Shown here one piece after another: positions 34,771-43,966 of a stretch of 64,000 nucleotides of DNA. Each line of letters starts with the position of its first letter. Position 1 is the first letter of the stretch. Both the position numbers and the translations under genes were made by a program. The notes under the pieces were generated by a model that ran no database searches, had not been told where the DNA came from, and saw only the letters and a program-made list of their open reading frames with translations. The stretch is from Streptomyces sp. NBC_00691. GTDB taxonomy: Bacteria > Actinomycetota > Actinomycetes > Streptomycetales > Streptomycetaceae. The stretch covers positions 3,512,501 through 3,576,500 of the forward strand of contig NZ_CP109007.1 in assembly GCF_036226665.1 (NCBI RefSeq), given 5' to 3'.

Positions 34771-35988
34771 TCACGGCCGCCAGAGACCGTCCTCCGTCAG
34801 CCCGAGCAGGTCGATCGCGTTGCCGCGGACGATGCGCTCGACGACGTCCGGGGCCAGGTGCCCCATCTGCGCCTCGCCGACCTCCCTGGACTTGGGCCAG
34901 GTGGAGTCCGAGTGCGGGTAGTCCGTCTCGTACAGGACGTTCCCGGCCCCGATCGCGTCGAGGTTCCTCAGGCCGAACGCGTCGTCGAAGAAGCAGCCGA
35001 AGACGTGTCCGGCGAAGAGCTCGGACGGCGGGCGCAGCACCTTCTCGGCGACCCCGCCCCAGCCCCGGTTCTCCTCCCAGACCACATCGGCGCGCTCCAG
35101 GATGTAGGGGATCCAGCCGATCTGCCCCTCCGCGTACATGATCCTCAGGTTCGGGAAGCGCTCGAACTTGCCGCTCATCAGCCAGTCGACCATCGAGAAG
35201 CAGCAGTTGGCGAAGGTGATGGTGGAGCCGACGGCCGGCGGGGCGTCGGCGGAGGTCGACGGCATCCGGCTGGACGAGCCGATGTGCATCGCGATGACCG
35301 TGCCGGTCTCGTCGCAGGCCCGGAAGAAGGGATCCCAGTGGTCGGTGTGCACGGAGGGGAGCCCGAGGTGCGGCGGGATCTCGGAGAACGCGACGGCCCG
35401 CACCCCGCGTGCGGCGTTCCGGCGCACCTCGGCGGCGGCCAGCTCCGGGTCCCAGAGCGGGATGAGGGTGAGCGGGATGAGCCGCCCGCGGGCCTCGGGC
35501 CCGCACCACTCCTCGACCATCCAGTCGTTGTACGCCCGGACGCAGAGCAGCCCCAGCTCGCGGTCGCCCGCCTCGGTGAAGGTCTGCCCGCAGAAGCGGG
35601 GGAAGGTCGGGAAGCAGAGCGCGGACTGGACGTGGTTGACGTCCATGTCGGCGAGCCGCTCGGGGACCGAGTGGGAGCCGGGCCGCATCTGCTCGTACGT
35701 GATGACTTCGAGCCGTATCTCGTCACGGTCGTAGCCGACGGCGGTGTCGAGGCGGGTGAGGGGACGGTGCAGGTCCTCGTAGACCCACCAGTCGCCGATC
35801 GGGCCCTCGTCCCCCCTGGCCCCCATGACGGGGGCGAACTTCCCGCCGAGGAAGGTCATTTCCTTGAGCGGGGCGCGGACGATCCGGGGTCCGGTGCCGT
35901 GGTACCGGGACGGGAGCCGGTCCCGCCAGACGTGCGGGGGCTCCACGGTGTGGTCGTCCACCGAGATGATCTTCGGGAAGGTCTCCAT
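34771..35988 (-). CDS. Amidohydrolase 2 family (ACMSD-like) metal-dependent hydrolase
   Basis: A 405-residue TIM-barrel protein of the amidohydrolase-2 family, which includes decarboxylases such as ACMSD and hydrolases acting on cyclic compounds. It starts with IISVDDHTVEPPHVW (variant of the DxHxH metal motif: D-D-H), has MHIGSSS in the centre, and ends with YETDYPHSDSTWP carrying the metal-binding Asp. ATG at 35988 (METFPKI); an ATG three codons earlier is possible. A perfect copy of the shared operator lies 22 bp upstream. Confidence 0.88.
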   Translation of the reverse strand: METFPKIISVDDHTVEPPHVWRDRLPSRYHGTGPRIVRAPLKEMTFLGGKFAPVMGARGDEGPIGDWWVYEDLHRPLTRLDTAVGYDRDEIRLEVITYEQMRPGSHSVPERLADMDVNHVQSALCFPTFPRFCGQTFTEAGDRELGLLCVRAYNDWMVEEWCGPEARGRLIPLTLIPLWDPELAAAEVRRNAARGVRAVAFSEIPPHLGLPSVHTDHWDPFFRACDETGTVIAMHIGSSSRMPSTSADAPPAVGSTITFANCCFSMVDWLMSGKFERFPNLRIMYAEGQIGWIPYILERADVVWEENRGWGGVAEKVLRPPSELFAGHVFGCFFDDAFGLRNLDAIGAGNVLYETDYPHSDSTWPKSREVGEAQMGHLAPDVVERIVRGNAIDLLGLTEDGLWRP

Positions 35989-36009
35989 GGCTTTCACGGT
36001 AGCGCCGAT

Positions 36010-36024
36010 CTGACGGTCCGTCAG
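36010..36024 (-). promoter_or_regulatory. Shared operator, site 6
   Basis: CTGACGGTCCGTCAG is a perfect 15-bp palindrome 22 bp before the amidohydrolase start codon, where it would overlap the promoter or transcription start. It is also 149 bp upstream of afsR, which reads the other way. Confidence 0.75.
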
Positions 36025-36172
36025 CTATCGTGCGTCGAATCGACGGCGTGACGGGCTCACTCCGGCCGCATCACAGCCCGGACTACGGCCGACCCGATGC
36101 TGACGGACCCCCTCCGGACAAGGCAGACTGTCCAGGGCGAAACAAGCGTGGGCGGTACGGGCAGGGGGAGCT

Positions 36173-39100
36173 ATGGACCGTGAGAACGGGCCTCGGGTTC
36201 CGGCGCAACGGGCTCCGAGGACGGGCGCGGACGCCGGCACGGGCCTGGACCCCGACGAGGGAGGTCGCGGACGGTCGGACGCGGACGCGCAGGCCGTCAC
36301 GGGCCGGGACGGGGCCGGAACGGACCACGAGCCCGCTCCCCACGCCGCCGAACCCGCCGCCGGACTCCTCCGGTTCGCCGTGCTCGGGCCCGTCCGGGCC
36401 TGGCGGGACGGGGAGCCCGTGCCCACCGGGTCGCCGCAGCAGCGGGCCCTGCTCGCCGCACTGCTCCTCCGGGGCGGACGTACCGCCACCGCCTCCGAGC
36501 TGATCGACGCCCTCTGGGGCGAGGAGTCCCCCTCGCAGGCCCTCGCGGCCGTACGGACGTACGCCTCCCGGCTCCGCAAGGCGCTCGGCCCGAAGGTCCT
36601 CGTCAGCGAGTCCGGCGGCTACGCCCTGCGCACCTCCGCCGCCGCCCTTGACGTCGCCACCGCGCAGGAACTCGGCGCCGAGGCCGAGAAGCTGCGGGCC
36701 GGCGGCGACCGGGCGGGCGCCCGCGACCGGCTCGCGGAGGCGCTGGACCTGTGGGACGGCGAGGTGCTGGCCTCCGTACCGGGGCCGTACGCCGAGACGC
36801 AGCGGACCCGGCTGGAGGAGTGGCGGCTCACGCTCCTGGAGACCCGGCTCGACATCGACCTGGAGGTCGGCGCGCACGCGGAGGCCGTGTCCGAGCTGAC
36901 CGCGCTCACCGCCGCCCACCCGCTGCGGGAGCGGCTCCGCGAACTGCTGATGCTCGCCCTCTACCGGAGCGGACGGCAGGCCGAGGCGCTCGCGGTGTAC
37001 GCGGACACGCGCCGGCTGCTCGCCGACGAGCTGGGCGTGGACCCCGCTCCCGAGCTCTCCCGGCTCCAGCAGCGCATCCTGCAGGCCGACGCCGAACTCG
37101 CCCGCCCGGTCGAGGAGGCCGCCCCGGCCGCCGCACCCGTCTCCCGTCCCGCGCAGCTCCCCGCGACGGTCCCGGACTTCACGGGCCGGGCGGCGTTCGT
37201 ACAGGAACTGGGCGCCCGGCTCGCCACCGCCGAAGGCCATGTCATGGCCGTGTCGGCGCTGGCCGGCATCGGCGGGGTCGGCAAGACGACGCTGGCCGTG
37301 CACGTCGCGCACGAGGCGCGGCCGCACTTCCCGGACGGGCAGCTGTACGTGGACCTCCAGGGGGCGGGGTCCCGCGCGGCCGCGCCCGAGACGGTCCTCG
37401 GCTCCTTCCTCCGGGCCCTCGGCACCCCGGACACGGCCATTCCGGACTCGCTCGACGACCGGGCGGCGCTGTACCGCTCGACGCTGGACGGGCGCCGGGT
37501 CCTGGTCCTCCTGGACAACGCGCGGGACGCCGCCCAGATCCGTCCGCTGCTGCCGGGGACGGCGGGCTGCGCGGCACTGGTGACGAGCCGGATCCGGATG
37601 GTCGACCTGGCCGGGGCCCATCTGGTGGACCTGGACGTGATGTCCCCGGAGGAGGCGCTCCAGCTGTTCACGCGGATCGTGGGTGCGGAGCGGGTCCAGT
37701 CGGAACGCGAGGCGGCCCTCGACGTGGTGGCGGCCTGCGGCTTCCTGCCCCTGGCGATCCGGATCGCGGCCTCACGGCTGGCGGCCCGCCGGACGTGGAC
37801 GGTGTCGGTCCTGGCGGCGAAGCTGGCGGACGAGCGACGGCGCCTGGACGAGCTCCAGGCGGGCGACCTGGCGGTGAAGGCGACCTTCGAACTCGGCTAC
37901 GGACAGCTGGAGCCGGCGCAGGCGCGCGCGTTCCGGCTGCTGGGTCTGGCGGACGGCCCGGACATCTCGCTCGCGGCGGCCGCAGCAGTCCTGGACCTCC
38001 CCCTCTGGGACACGGAGGACCTTCTGGAGGCGCTGGTCGACACGTCCCTCCTGGAGTCGGCGGCACCCGGCCGCTACCGCTACCACGACCTGGTGCGGCT
38101 CTACGCGCGTGCGTGCGCGGACCGCGACGAACAGCCACCGGCGGGGAAGGAGGCGGCCCTCTCCCGCCTCCTGGACTTCTATCTGTCGACGGCGGCGCGG
38201 GTGTACGCGATCGAGCGCCCGGGCGACCGTCTCGTCGACCACCTGGAACCCACCACCCACGAGGGCCTGACCTTCACCGAGCGACACGCGGCCCAGGACT
38301 GGCTCTACGCGGAGGCGAACTGCCTCCTGGCCACGGTGCGCCAGTCGGCATCCGCCCCGGGGACCCTCCGCCGGGCGGTCGACCTGCTCTGGGCGTCACT
38401 GGACCTGGCGGAGTCGGGCGCGAACTCCCGCGAGTACGAGACGGTGGCGACGACGCTGCGGGACGCCGCGGCGCAGGCCTCGGACACCCGCGCGGAGGGC
38501 CGGGCGGCGCTGACGCTGACGTACGTCCAGCACGTGGCCGGCCGCTTCGACGAGGCCGACGGCGAGGCGCACCGGGCGATGGATCTCGCGGCCGCGACGG
38601 ACGACGCCCTTCCGCTGTGCTGGGCCGCCAACGCGCTGGGCATCATGGCCCTGTACCGGGGACGCAACGACGACGGGGAACGCTTCCTGACCCAGGCGAC
38701 GACGGCGTTCCGCGCCTGCGACGACGAGGCCGGCGAGGCCAGTGCGCTGTGCAACCTCTCGCGGATCCATCTCGCGATGGGGCAGACGGACATCGCCGTC
38801 GAACTCGCCCAGCGGGGAACCGAGATGTACGACGCGATGGGCCACGCCCTCAAGGGCGCCAACGGCCGCTACGCGCTGGGGCTCGCGCTGACCCAGGGCG
38901 GCCGGCTCGACGAGGCGGCGACCCGTCTCGGTGAGGCGCTGAGCGTCTTCCGGGACAGCAGGCAGCGGCTCTGGGAGGGCATGTCCCTCTTCCGGATCGC
39001 CGAGGTGGACATCGCCGCCCGCCGGTACGCCCAGGCGGCGTCCCACTCGGAGCAGGCCCTGGTCATCCTCCGGGGCGTCGGAGGCGAGTGGCGCCGCGGG

Positions 39101-39256
39101 CAGGCACTCGTCGTGCTGGGCCGCGCGCTGTCCGGCATAGGGCAGCACGGCCGGGCGCGGGTCTGCTGGCAGGAGGCGCTCGACATCTTCGTGGAGCTCG
39201 GCTCGGCGGAGGAGTCCGACGTCCGCGCCCTGCTGCGGGAGACCGCGGCCGCCTGA
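36173..39256 (+). CDS. afsR: AfsR, SARP/BTAD-NB-ARC-TPR global regulator
   Basis: A 1027-residue regulator of secondary metabolism. Domains in order: disordered N-terminus (1-60), winged-helix SARP domain (about 65-155, with FAVLGPVRAWRDG and RTYASRLRKALG), BTAD (160-310), NB-ARC ATPase (about 350-620) with P-loop GIGGVGKTTLAV, and TPR repeats (690-1027). In S. coelicolor AfsR is phosphorylated by AfsK on Ser/Thr and activates afsS. Identification rests on the domain order plus the adjacent afsS-type gene and an AfsK-type kinase 7 kb away. ATG at 36173 after GCAGGGGGAG. Confidence 0.93.
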   Translation: MDRENGPRVPAQRAPRTGADAGTGLDPDEGGRGRSDADAQAVTGRDGAGTDHEPAPHAAEPAAGLLRFAVLGPVRAWRDGEPVPTGSPQQRALLAALLLRGGRTATASELIDALWGEESPSQALAAVRTYASRLRKALGPKVLVSESGGYALRTSAAALDVATAQELGAEAEKLRAGGDRAGARDRLAEALDLWDGEVLASVPGPYAETQRTRLEEWRLTLLETRLDIDLEVGAHAEAVSELTALTAAHPLRERLRELLMLALYRSGRQAEALAVYADTRRLLADELGVDPAPELSRLQQRILQADAELARPVEEAAPAAAPVSRPAQLPATVPDFTGRAAFVQELGARLATAEGHVMAVSALAGIGGVGKTTLAVHVAHEARPHFPDGQLYVDLQGAGSRAAAPETVLGSFLRALGTPDTAIPDSLDDRAALYRSTLDGRRVLVLLDNARDAAQIRPLLPGTAGCAALVTSRIRMVDLAGAHLVDLDVMSPEEALQLFTRIVGAERVQSEREAALDVVAACGFLPLAIRIAASRLAARRTWTVSVLAAKLADERRRLDELQAGDLAVKATFELGYGQLEPAQARAFRLLGLADGPDISLAAAAAVLDLPLWDTEDLLEALVDTSLLESAAPGRYRYHDLVRLYARACADRDEQPPAGKEAALSRLLDFYLSTAARVYAIERPGDRLVDHLEPTTHEGLTFTERHAAQDWLYAEANCLLATVRQSASAPGTLRRAVDLLWASLDLAESGANSREYETVATTLRDAAAQASDTRAEGRAALTLTYVQHVAGRFDEADGEAHRAMDLAAATDDALPLCWAANALGIMALYRGRNDDGERFLTQATTAFRACDDEAGEASALCNLSRIHLAMGQTDIAVELAQRGTEMYDAMGHALKGANGRYALGLALTQGGRLDEAATRLGEALSVFRDSRQRLWEGMSLFRIAEVDIAARRYAQAASHSEQALVILRGVGGEWRRGQALVVLGRALSGIGQHGRARVCWQEALDIFVELGSAEESDVRALLRETAAA

Positions 39257-39270
39257 CCCCTGAGCTGCCT

Positions 39271-39292
39271 GTTCATCGTTCGTTTATGACGG
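39271..39292 (+). promoter_or_regulatory. PhoP/AfsR-type 11-bp direct repeats before afsS
   Basis: GTTCATCGTTC (39271-39281) and GTTTATGACGG (39282-39292) are adjacent 11-mers matching the PhoP/AfsR box pattern known for the afsS promoter in S. coelicolor, where both regulators compete. It lies 14 bases after the afsR stop, about 175 bp before afsS. Confidence 0.65.
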
Positions 39293-39384
39293 CACGGCAG
39301 TCTTCTCGTATCGGTCCGCCGCGTCGGGGGGCACACGGGTCGATGATACGGCCGTCACACCGTCGCACTAGGGTGAGCGGCTCC

Positions 39385-39432
39385 GAGTGGGCCTTCCGGC
39401 AGTCCACGGGGGAACAGCCGGAAGGCCCACTC
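39385..39432 (+). promoter_or_regulatory. Strong hairpin in the afsS 5' leader
   Basis: GAGTGGGCCTTCCGGC (39385-39400) pairs perfectly with GCCGGAAGGCCCACTC (39417-39432): 16-bp stem, 16-nt loop, ending 34 nt before the afsS start. There is no U-tract after it. It could attenuate transcription from the afsR side, stabilise the afsS mRNA, or regulate its translation. Confidence 0.65.
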
Positions 39433-39466
39433 CACCCATACGACGTCACTACGGGAGTTGATCAGC

Positions 39467-39676
39467 ATGGCCGATCTGGAACCGACGAACGTGCCCGCCG
39501 CCGGCGACGACATCGTCAGCAAGAACATGCACGCGACCGACGCGCCGCTCAAGGACTCGGTGGCCGAGAAGCTCGGCTTCAACGGCAACATGCACGCCAC
39601 CACGGAGCCCATCGACGGCAGCGCGGGCACGGCCACGACCGACAACATGCACGCCACCACGGAGCCGGCCAAGTAG
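39467..39676 (+). CDS. afsS: AfsS-type small activator with NMHAT repeats
   Basis: A 69-residue acidic protein with three copies of a NMHAT(T/D)-x-P motif (KNMHATDAPL, GNMHATTEPI, DNMHATTEPAK). This repeat pattern, the size and the position just downstream of afsR identify it as AfsS (also called AfsR2, annotated as sigma-like protein), a pleiotropic activator of antibiotic genes whose transcription is switched on by AfsR. The ATG at 39467 follows GGGAG. Its leader contains an AfsR/PhoP box and a long hairpin. The biochemical mode of action is not known. Confidence 0.9.
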   Translation: MADLEPTNVPAAGDDIVSKNMHATDAPLKDSVAEKLGFNGNMHATTEPIDGSAGTATTDNMHATTEPAK

Positions 39677-39847
39677 ACCATTCCCGACGGGGACGGGCCG
39701 CGGCGGCGACTTCGGGGGAGCCGCCGTGACCCACCGGGGAGGTCCGGTCGACGGGGGAGCACACGGGCCCGGGGGACGCCCGGGACGGAACCAGGGGGGA
39801 TCCGTCCGGGCAGGGCCCGTGCGCAACGCGATCGGACCACTGTGAGA

Positions 39848-39879
39848 CGGAGGGGCCGGGCAGCTGCCCGGCCCCTCCG
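39848..39879. terminator. 32-bp palindromic terminator after afsS
   Basis: A perfect 32-bp palindrome centred on CAGCTG, able to form a 14-16 bp G+C hairpin, stands between afsS (+) and the convergent gene at 39924. The preceding 39677-39847 holds no gene. Confidence 0.8.
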
Positions 39880-39923
39880 CCGTGTGCCCCCACCGCCCCT
39901 CCCGGGCCCGGCGCGTCCGGGAC

Positions 39924-40592
39924 TCAGCGGGCGTAGGAGCCGAGGCCGACCAGGCAGTAGACGTACTCGTTGACCGTCCTGCCGTTCATCGTGTAGCGGT
40001 GCGAGAAGGCGTACTGCGTCTGGGGGTTGGCGTTGCAGCGGTTCATGTCGGAGGTGAACGGGAACGTCTGGATCACCCTGTAGTGCGCGTCGGACGCCGA
40101 GCACGGGACCTCGTCGACGCCGCTGACCGACTGCGCCGTCGACGAGTCGGGGAGCGAGCCGTTGAGGCAGGTGCCCTTCTCGTACGGGTCGGGTTCCCTC
40201 TCCGTGGGGGTGGCGGCCCCCGTCGGGTCGCCGTCCACGTCGAAGGTGGGCGGGGCCGGGTAGGAGAACGTCGGGATCGGGCCGGGGCCCGTCGAGCCCG
40301 CCCGGTCGTCCTTGTCGTCGCCCAGGAGGTACGAGCCGCCGATGAGCGCGCCGATCACGGCGAGCGGGATCAGGCAGCCGAGGACGCCGCCCTTCTTCTG
40401 TCCGCCGGCGACGGTGATGCGGAGGTACACCGTGCCTTCGCCCAGCCGTGCGGCGACGAGTTCGCCGTGACGACAGGGGCGGACGCTGAGGTGGGCGGGG
40501 CCGGTCGGCAGTGTGACGGTGATGATCACGCCCTGGGCCGCCTGCTGCGGGGTCAGGGTGAGGGGGATCTCGGAAGGCGCTGGCGAGGACAC
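39924..40592 (-). CDS. LppU/SCO3897-like membrane-anchored protein
   Basis: A 222-residue protein with an N-terminal beta-rich cytoplasmic domain resembling the DnaJ C-terminal substrate domain (LTLTPQQAAQGVIITVTLPT), one membrane helix (LGCLIPLAVIGALIGGSYLL, about 92-112), a Pro-rich linker and an extracytoplasmic domain with four cysteines (KGTCLNGS, DEVPCSAS, NRCNAN, VYCLVG), probably two disulfides. The C-terminal part resembles the LppU/SCO3897 family. Function unknown; it converges on afsS. Confidence 0.65.
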   Translation of the reverse strand: MSSPAPSEIPLTLTPQQAAQGVIITVTLPTGPAHLSVRPCRHGELVAARLGEGTVYLRITVAGGQKKGGVLGCLIPLAVIGALIGGSYLLGDDKDDRAGSTGPGPIPTFSYPAPPTFDVDGDPTGAATPTEREPDPYEKGTCLNGSLPDSSTAQSVSGVDEVPCSASDAHYRVIQTFPFTSDMNRCNANPQTQYAFSHRYTMNGRTVNEYVYCLVGLGSYAR

Positions 40593-40750
40593 GGGCTGCT
40601 CCAGGGGAGGGGGACTGCGGTTCGCCGAGGACGGCCCCTATGACGTGTACACGGCGGCGGATGGTTGCACTCCCTTCGGGCGGCGCACGAGCCGCGCGGG
40701 GCGCGGACCCTCGGCGCACAGGCCGGGCGGCGCACGACCCGCGCGGCGCC

Positions 40751-42301
40751 TCAGCGCCTGGCCCTCAGCTCTCCCTTCACCACCTTCCCACTCGCGTTCC
40801 TCGGCAGCTCCGTCACGAACTCGACCTCCCTCGGCACCTTGAAGTTCGCCATCTCCCGCCGCGACCAGGCGATCAGGTCGTCCGCCGTGACCCTCGCGCC
40901 CGGCCTGCGGACCGCGAACGCCTTGCCCACCTCCCCCAGCCTCGGGTCCGGGATGCCGATGACGGCGACGTCCGCGATGTCCGGGTGGAGGCCCAGGAGT
41001 TGCTCGATCTCGGCCGGATAGGCGTTGAAGCCGCCCACGATGAACATGTCCTTGAGGCGGTCGGTGATGCGCAGGTTCCCCCGCTCGTCGAGGACACCGA
41101 TGTCTCCCGTGTGGAGCCAGCCCTCCTCGTCGACCGCCGCGGCCGTCTCCGCCGCGTCCTCGAAGTAGCCGCTCATCACGTGGTGGCCGCGGACCAGGAC
41201 CTCGCCCGTCGCCGAGACCCGTACCTCCGTGCCGGGGATCGCCCGGCCCGAGGTGGTGGCCACCGTCTCGGCCGGATCCTCCCGGCGGCACATCGTGACG
41301 ATGCCGCTCGCCTCGGAGAGGCCGTACGCCGTGAGGACCGTGCCGACGCCCAGCTCCGTGCGGAGGCGCTCGACGAGACGGAGGGGGACGACCGCCGCGC
41401 CCGTCACGACGAGGCGGAGGGTGGAGAGGTCGTGGCTCCCGCGGGCCGGGTGGTCCAGGAGGGACTGGTGGAGGGTGGGCGGGCCGGGGAGGACGGTGAC
41501 GCGTTCGGCGGCGATGTTGGCGAGGACCGTGTCGACCGTGAAGACCGGCTGGGGGACGATCACCGCGCCCCGCATCAGGCAGGCGAGGATCCCGGCCTTG
41601 TAGCCGAAGGTGTGGAAGAAGGGGTTGACCACGAGATAGCGGTCCCCCTCGCGCAGCCCCGCCAGCTCGGACCAGATCGCGTAGCAGCGCAGGCTCTGGG
41701 CGTGGCTGATGACGGCGCCCTTGGGGCGGCCTGTGGTGCCGGAGGTGTAGATGATGTCCGAGGGGGCCGCGGGGTCGACGGCGGCGGCCCGCTCGTGGAC
41801 CCGGGCCGCCGGGACGGTGTCGCCCTCCGCCAGGAACTCCTTCCAGGTCGTCCACTCCTCGGGCGCGGTGTCGCCGAGGACCACGACCCGCTCCAGGTCC
41901 GGGAGCGCGACCCCGGAGCGGCGCAGGGAGGCCACGTAGGAGGTGCCGAGGAACGTGCCGGTGACGAAGAGCAGCCGGGCGCGGGAGCGCTGGAGGACGT
42001 ACGCCGCCTCGGTGCCCTTGAAGCGGGTGTTCAGCGGGACGAGGACGGCGCCGGCGGTGACGGCGCCGAGCGCGGAGACGATCCAGTCGAGGGTGTTGGG
42101 GGCCCAGACCGCGACCCGGTCCCCCACGCGTATGCCGGTGGCGAGACAGGCGGCCGCGGCCCGTTCGACGCGTTCGCCGAGTTCGGCGTAGCTGACGCGG
42201 TTGCGGCCGTCGACGACGGCCTCCCGCGCGCCGTACCGCTCGGCGGCCGCTCGGACGAGACCGGGGATCGTGCCCCACTCCAGGTCGCCGCGCATGCTCA
42301 T
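40751..42301 (-). CDS. FadD3-like acyl-CoA ligase
   Basis: A 516-residue AMP-forming ligase. ATP motif IYTSGTTGRPKGAV, the AYGLSEASG region (A5), WLHTGDIG and the catalytic Lys region RNASGKVVKGELR are all present. It is closer to the FadD3 group, which in mycobacteria activates a steroid ring-degradation acid, than to long-chain ligases; that is a sequence impression. ATG at 42301 after AGGAGGTGGGG. It is divergent from a thiolase operon with two shared operators between. Confidence 0.88.
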   Translation of the reverse strand: MSMRGDLEWGTIPGLVRAAAERYGAREAVVDGRNRVSYAELGERVERAAAACLATGIRVGDRVAVWAPNTLDWIVSALGAVTAGAVLVPLNTRFKGTEAAYVLQRSRARLLFVTGTFLGTSYVASLRRSGVALPDLERVVVLGDTAPEEWTTWKEFLAEGDTVPAARVHERAAAVDPAAPSDIIYTSGTTGRPKGAVISHAQSLRCYAIWSELAGLREGDRYLVVNPFFHTFGYKAGILACLMRGAVIVPQPVFTVDTVLANIAAERVTVLPGPPTLHQSLLDHPARGSHDLSTLRLVVTGAAVVPLRLVERLRTELGVGTVLTAYGLSEASGIVTMCRREDPAETVATTSGRAIPGTEVRVSATGEVLVRGHHVMSGYFEDAAETAAAVDEEGWLHTGDIGVLDERGNLRITDRLKDMFIVGGFNAYPAEIEQLLGLHPDIADVAVIGIPDPRLGEVGKAFAVRRPGARVTADDLIAWSRREMANFKVPREVEFVTELPRNASGKVVKGELRARR

Positions 42302-42317
42302 ACCCCACCTCCTGTAG

Positions 42318-42359
42318 CTGACTATCCGTCAGATTAGTTGTAGCCTGACGCGCTGTCAG
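42318..42359. promoter_or_regulatory. Shared operators, sites 7 and 8 (divergent promoter)
   Basis: CTGACTATCCGTCAG (42318-42332) and CTGACGCGCTGTCAG (42345-42359), centres 27 bp apart, occupy the 83-base gap between the FadD3-like ligase and the thiolase operon. Binding here would control both directions. Confidence 0.7.
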
Positions 42360-42384
42360 CAGTGCTGCCCCATGAGGAGGTTCG

Positions 42385-43527
42385 GTGCTCAAGGACGCCA
42401 CGGCCATCGTCGGCATAGGTCAGACCGCCTTCGCGAAACAGCTCCCCGAGACGGAGAGGACACTCGCCTGCCGAGCGATCCTCGCCGCCCTCGACGACGC
42501 CGGGATCGAACCCTCCGAGGTCGACGGCTTCGCCTCGTACACGATGGAGGAGACCGACGAGGTCGAGGTCGCCAAGGCCATCGGTGCCGGCGACGTCACC
42601 TTCTTCTCCAAGGTCGGCTACGGCGGCGGCGGTTCCTGCGCCACCGTCGGCCATCTCGCCGCCGCCGTCGCCACCGGACAGGCGAGCGTCGGCGTCGCCT
42701 GGCGGTCCCGGAAGCGGGGCAGCGGCCCCCGCCCCTGGAAGAACACCACCGTCCAGCTGCCCACCCCCGGCCAGTGGACCCGCCCCTTCGGGCTGCTCCG
42801 GCCCGCCGACGAGATCGGCATGCTCGCCCGCCGCTACATGCACGAGTACGGCGCCACCCGCGACCACCTCTTCAACGTGGCCCTGGCCTGCCGCAACCGC
42901 GCCAACCAGAACCCCGCCGCGATCATGTACGAACGCCCGCTGACCCGCGAGATGTACATGACCTCCCGCTGGATCAGCGAACCCCTCTGCCTCTTCGACA
43001 ACTGCCTGGAGACCGACGGGGCACTGGCCTGCGTCATCGTCTCCGCCGAGCGGGCCCGCGACTGCCGGCAGAAGCCGGTGTACGTCCACTCCGCCGCCCA
43101 GGGCCTGCCCGCCCAGCACCACGGCATGGTCAACTACTGGAACGACGACCCGCTCTCCGGACCTGCCTGGACCGCCGCCCGCCACCTCTGGAAGCAGGCC
43201 GACTTCGGCCCCCAGGACGTCGACGTCGCCCAGATCTACGACGCCTTCACCCCGCTCGTGCCGCTCTCCCTGGAGGGCTACGGCTTCTGCGGCCGCGGCG
43301 AGGGCGCCGCCTTCACCGAGGGCGGCGCCCTGGAGATCGGCGGCCGGCTGCCCCTCAACACCGGCGGGGGCGGGCTCAGCGAGGCCTACGTCCACGGCTT
43401 CAACCTCATCAACGAGGGCGTGAAGCAACTCCGCGGCACCTCCACCGCCCAAGTCCCCGACGCCGCCACCTGCCTCGTCACGGCGGGCGAGGGCGTCCCC
43501 ACGTCCGCCGTCCTGCTGCGCGCCTGA
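42385..43527 (+). CDS. Thiolase-like lipid-transfer protein (Ltp)
   Basis: A 380-residue thiolase-superfamily protein of the Ltp/SCP-x group. Features: IVGIGQTAFAKQ at the N-terminus, GYGGGGSCATVGHLAAAVATG in the nucleophile-loop position, AQIYDAFTPLV and the C-terminal NTGGGGLSEAYVHGFNLI. In steroid degradation, Ltp2-type enzymes with a DUF35 partner perform a retro-aldol cleavage rather than thiolysis; the DUF35 gene here starts 13 bases downstream, which supports that reading. GTG start at 42385 after GAGGAGG. Confidence 0.88.
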   Translation: MLKDATAIVGIGQTAFAKQLPETERTLACRAILAALDDAGIEPSEVDGFASYTMEETDEVEVAKAIGAGDVTFFSKVGYGGGGSCATVGHLAAAVATGQASVGVAWRSRKRGSGPRPWKNTTVQLPTPGQWTRPFGLLRPADEIGMLARRYMHEYGATRDHLFNVALACRNRANQNPAAIMYERPLTREMYMTSRWISEPLCLFDNCLETDGALACVIVSAERARDCRQKPVYVHSAAQGLPAQHHGMVNYWNDDPLSGPAWTAARHLWKQADFGPQDVDVAQIYDAFTPLVPLSLEGYGFCGRGEGAAFTEGGALEIGGRLPLNTGGGGLSEAYVHGFNLINEGVKQLRGTSTAQVPDAATCLVTAGEGVPTSAVLLRA

Positions 43528-43540
43528 GGAGCTGATCCAC

Positions 43541-43966
43541 ATGCTGACCCCCGTCACCGACGAGGACGGCGCCCCCTTCTGGGAGTACGCCGCCCGGGGC
43601 GAACTGCGCGTCCAGAGCTGCGCCGACTGCGGCGAGCTGCGCTTCCCGCCCCGCCCCTGCTGCCCGCACTGCCAGTCGTTCGCGAGCGAGTGGCGCCCGA
43701 TGTCCGGCCGCGGCCGGATCTGGTCCTATGTGCTCCCCCACCCGCCCCTCCTGCCCGAGTACGCCGCCCAGGCCCCGTACAACGCGGTGATCGTCGAACT
43801 CGCCGACGCCCCGCGCATCCGCCTCGTCGGCAATGTGGTCGCCGCCCCGGAGGCACCCCTGAACTCGGTCGACCCGAGCCGGCTCCGGATCGGCGCCCCG
43901 GTCCGGGTGGCCTTCGCCGAGATCGACGGCGTCGTCGTCCCGCGCTGGCTCCTGGAGCGCGGATGA
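43541..43966 (+). CDS. DUF35 Zn-ribbon/OB-fold protein
   Basis: A 141-residue protein with four cysteines in an N-terminal zinc ribbon (SCADCGELRFPPRPCCPHC) followed by a C-terminal OB fold (GRGRIWSYVLPHPP ... PYNAVIVELADAPRI). DUF35 proteins bind acyl-CoA and work as partners of thiolase-like Ltp proteins, as ChsH2 does in cholesterol side-chain cleavage. Directly behind the Ltp gene and overlapping the enoyl-CoA hydratase gene by four bases. Confidence 0.93.
   Translation: MLTPVTDEDGAPFWEYAARGELRVQSCADCGELRFPPRPCCPHCQSFASEWRPMSGRGRIWSYVLPHPPLLPEYAAQAPYNAVIVELADAPRIRLVGNVVAAPEAPLNSVDPSRLRIGAPVRVAFAEIDGVVVPRWLLERG

Noticed and set aside
36083..39148. Minus-strand frames opposite afsR
   Set aside because: Products are low-complexity Arg/Gly/Pro-rich, and the plus strand encodes a full SARP-NB-ARC-TPR protein.
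40640..40740. Two GGGCGGCGCACGA blocks in the gap between the LppU-like and ligase genes
   Set aside because: Only two partial copies are present, and they look like part of a G+C-rich terminator region; no CRISPR-like regularity.
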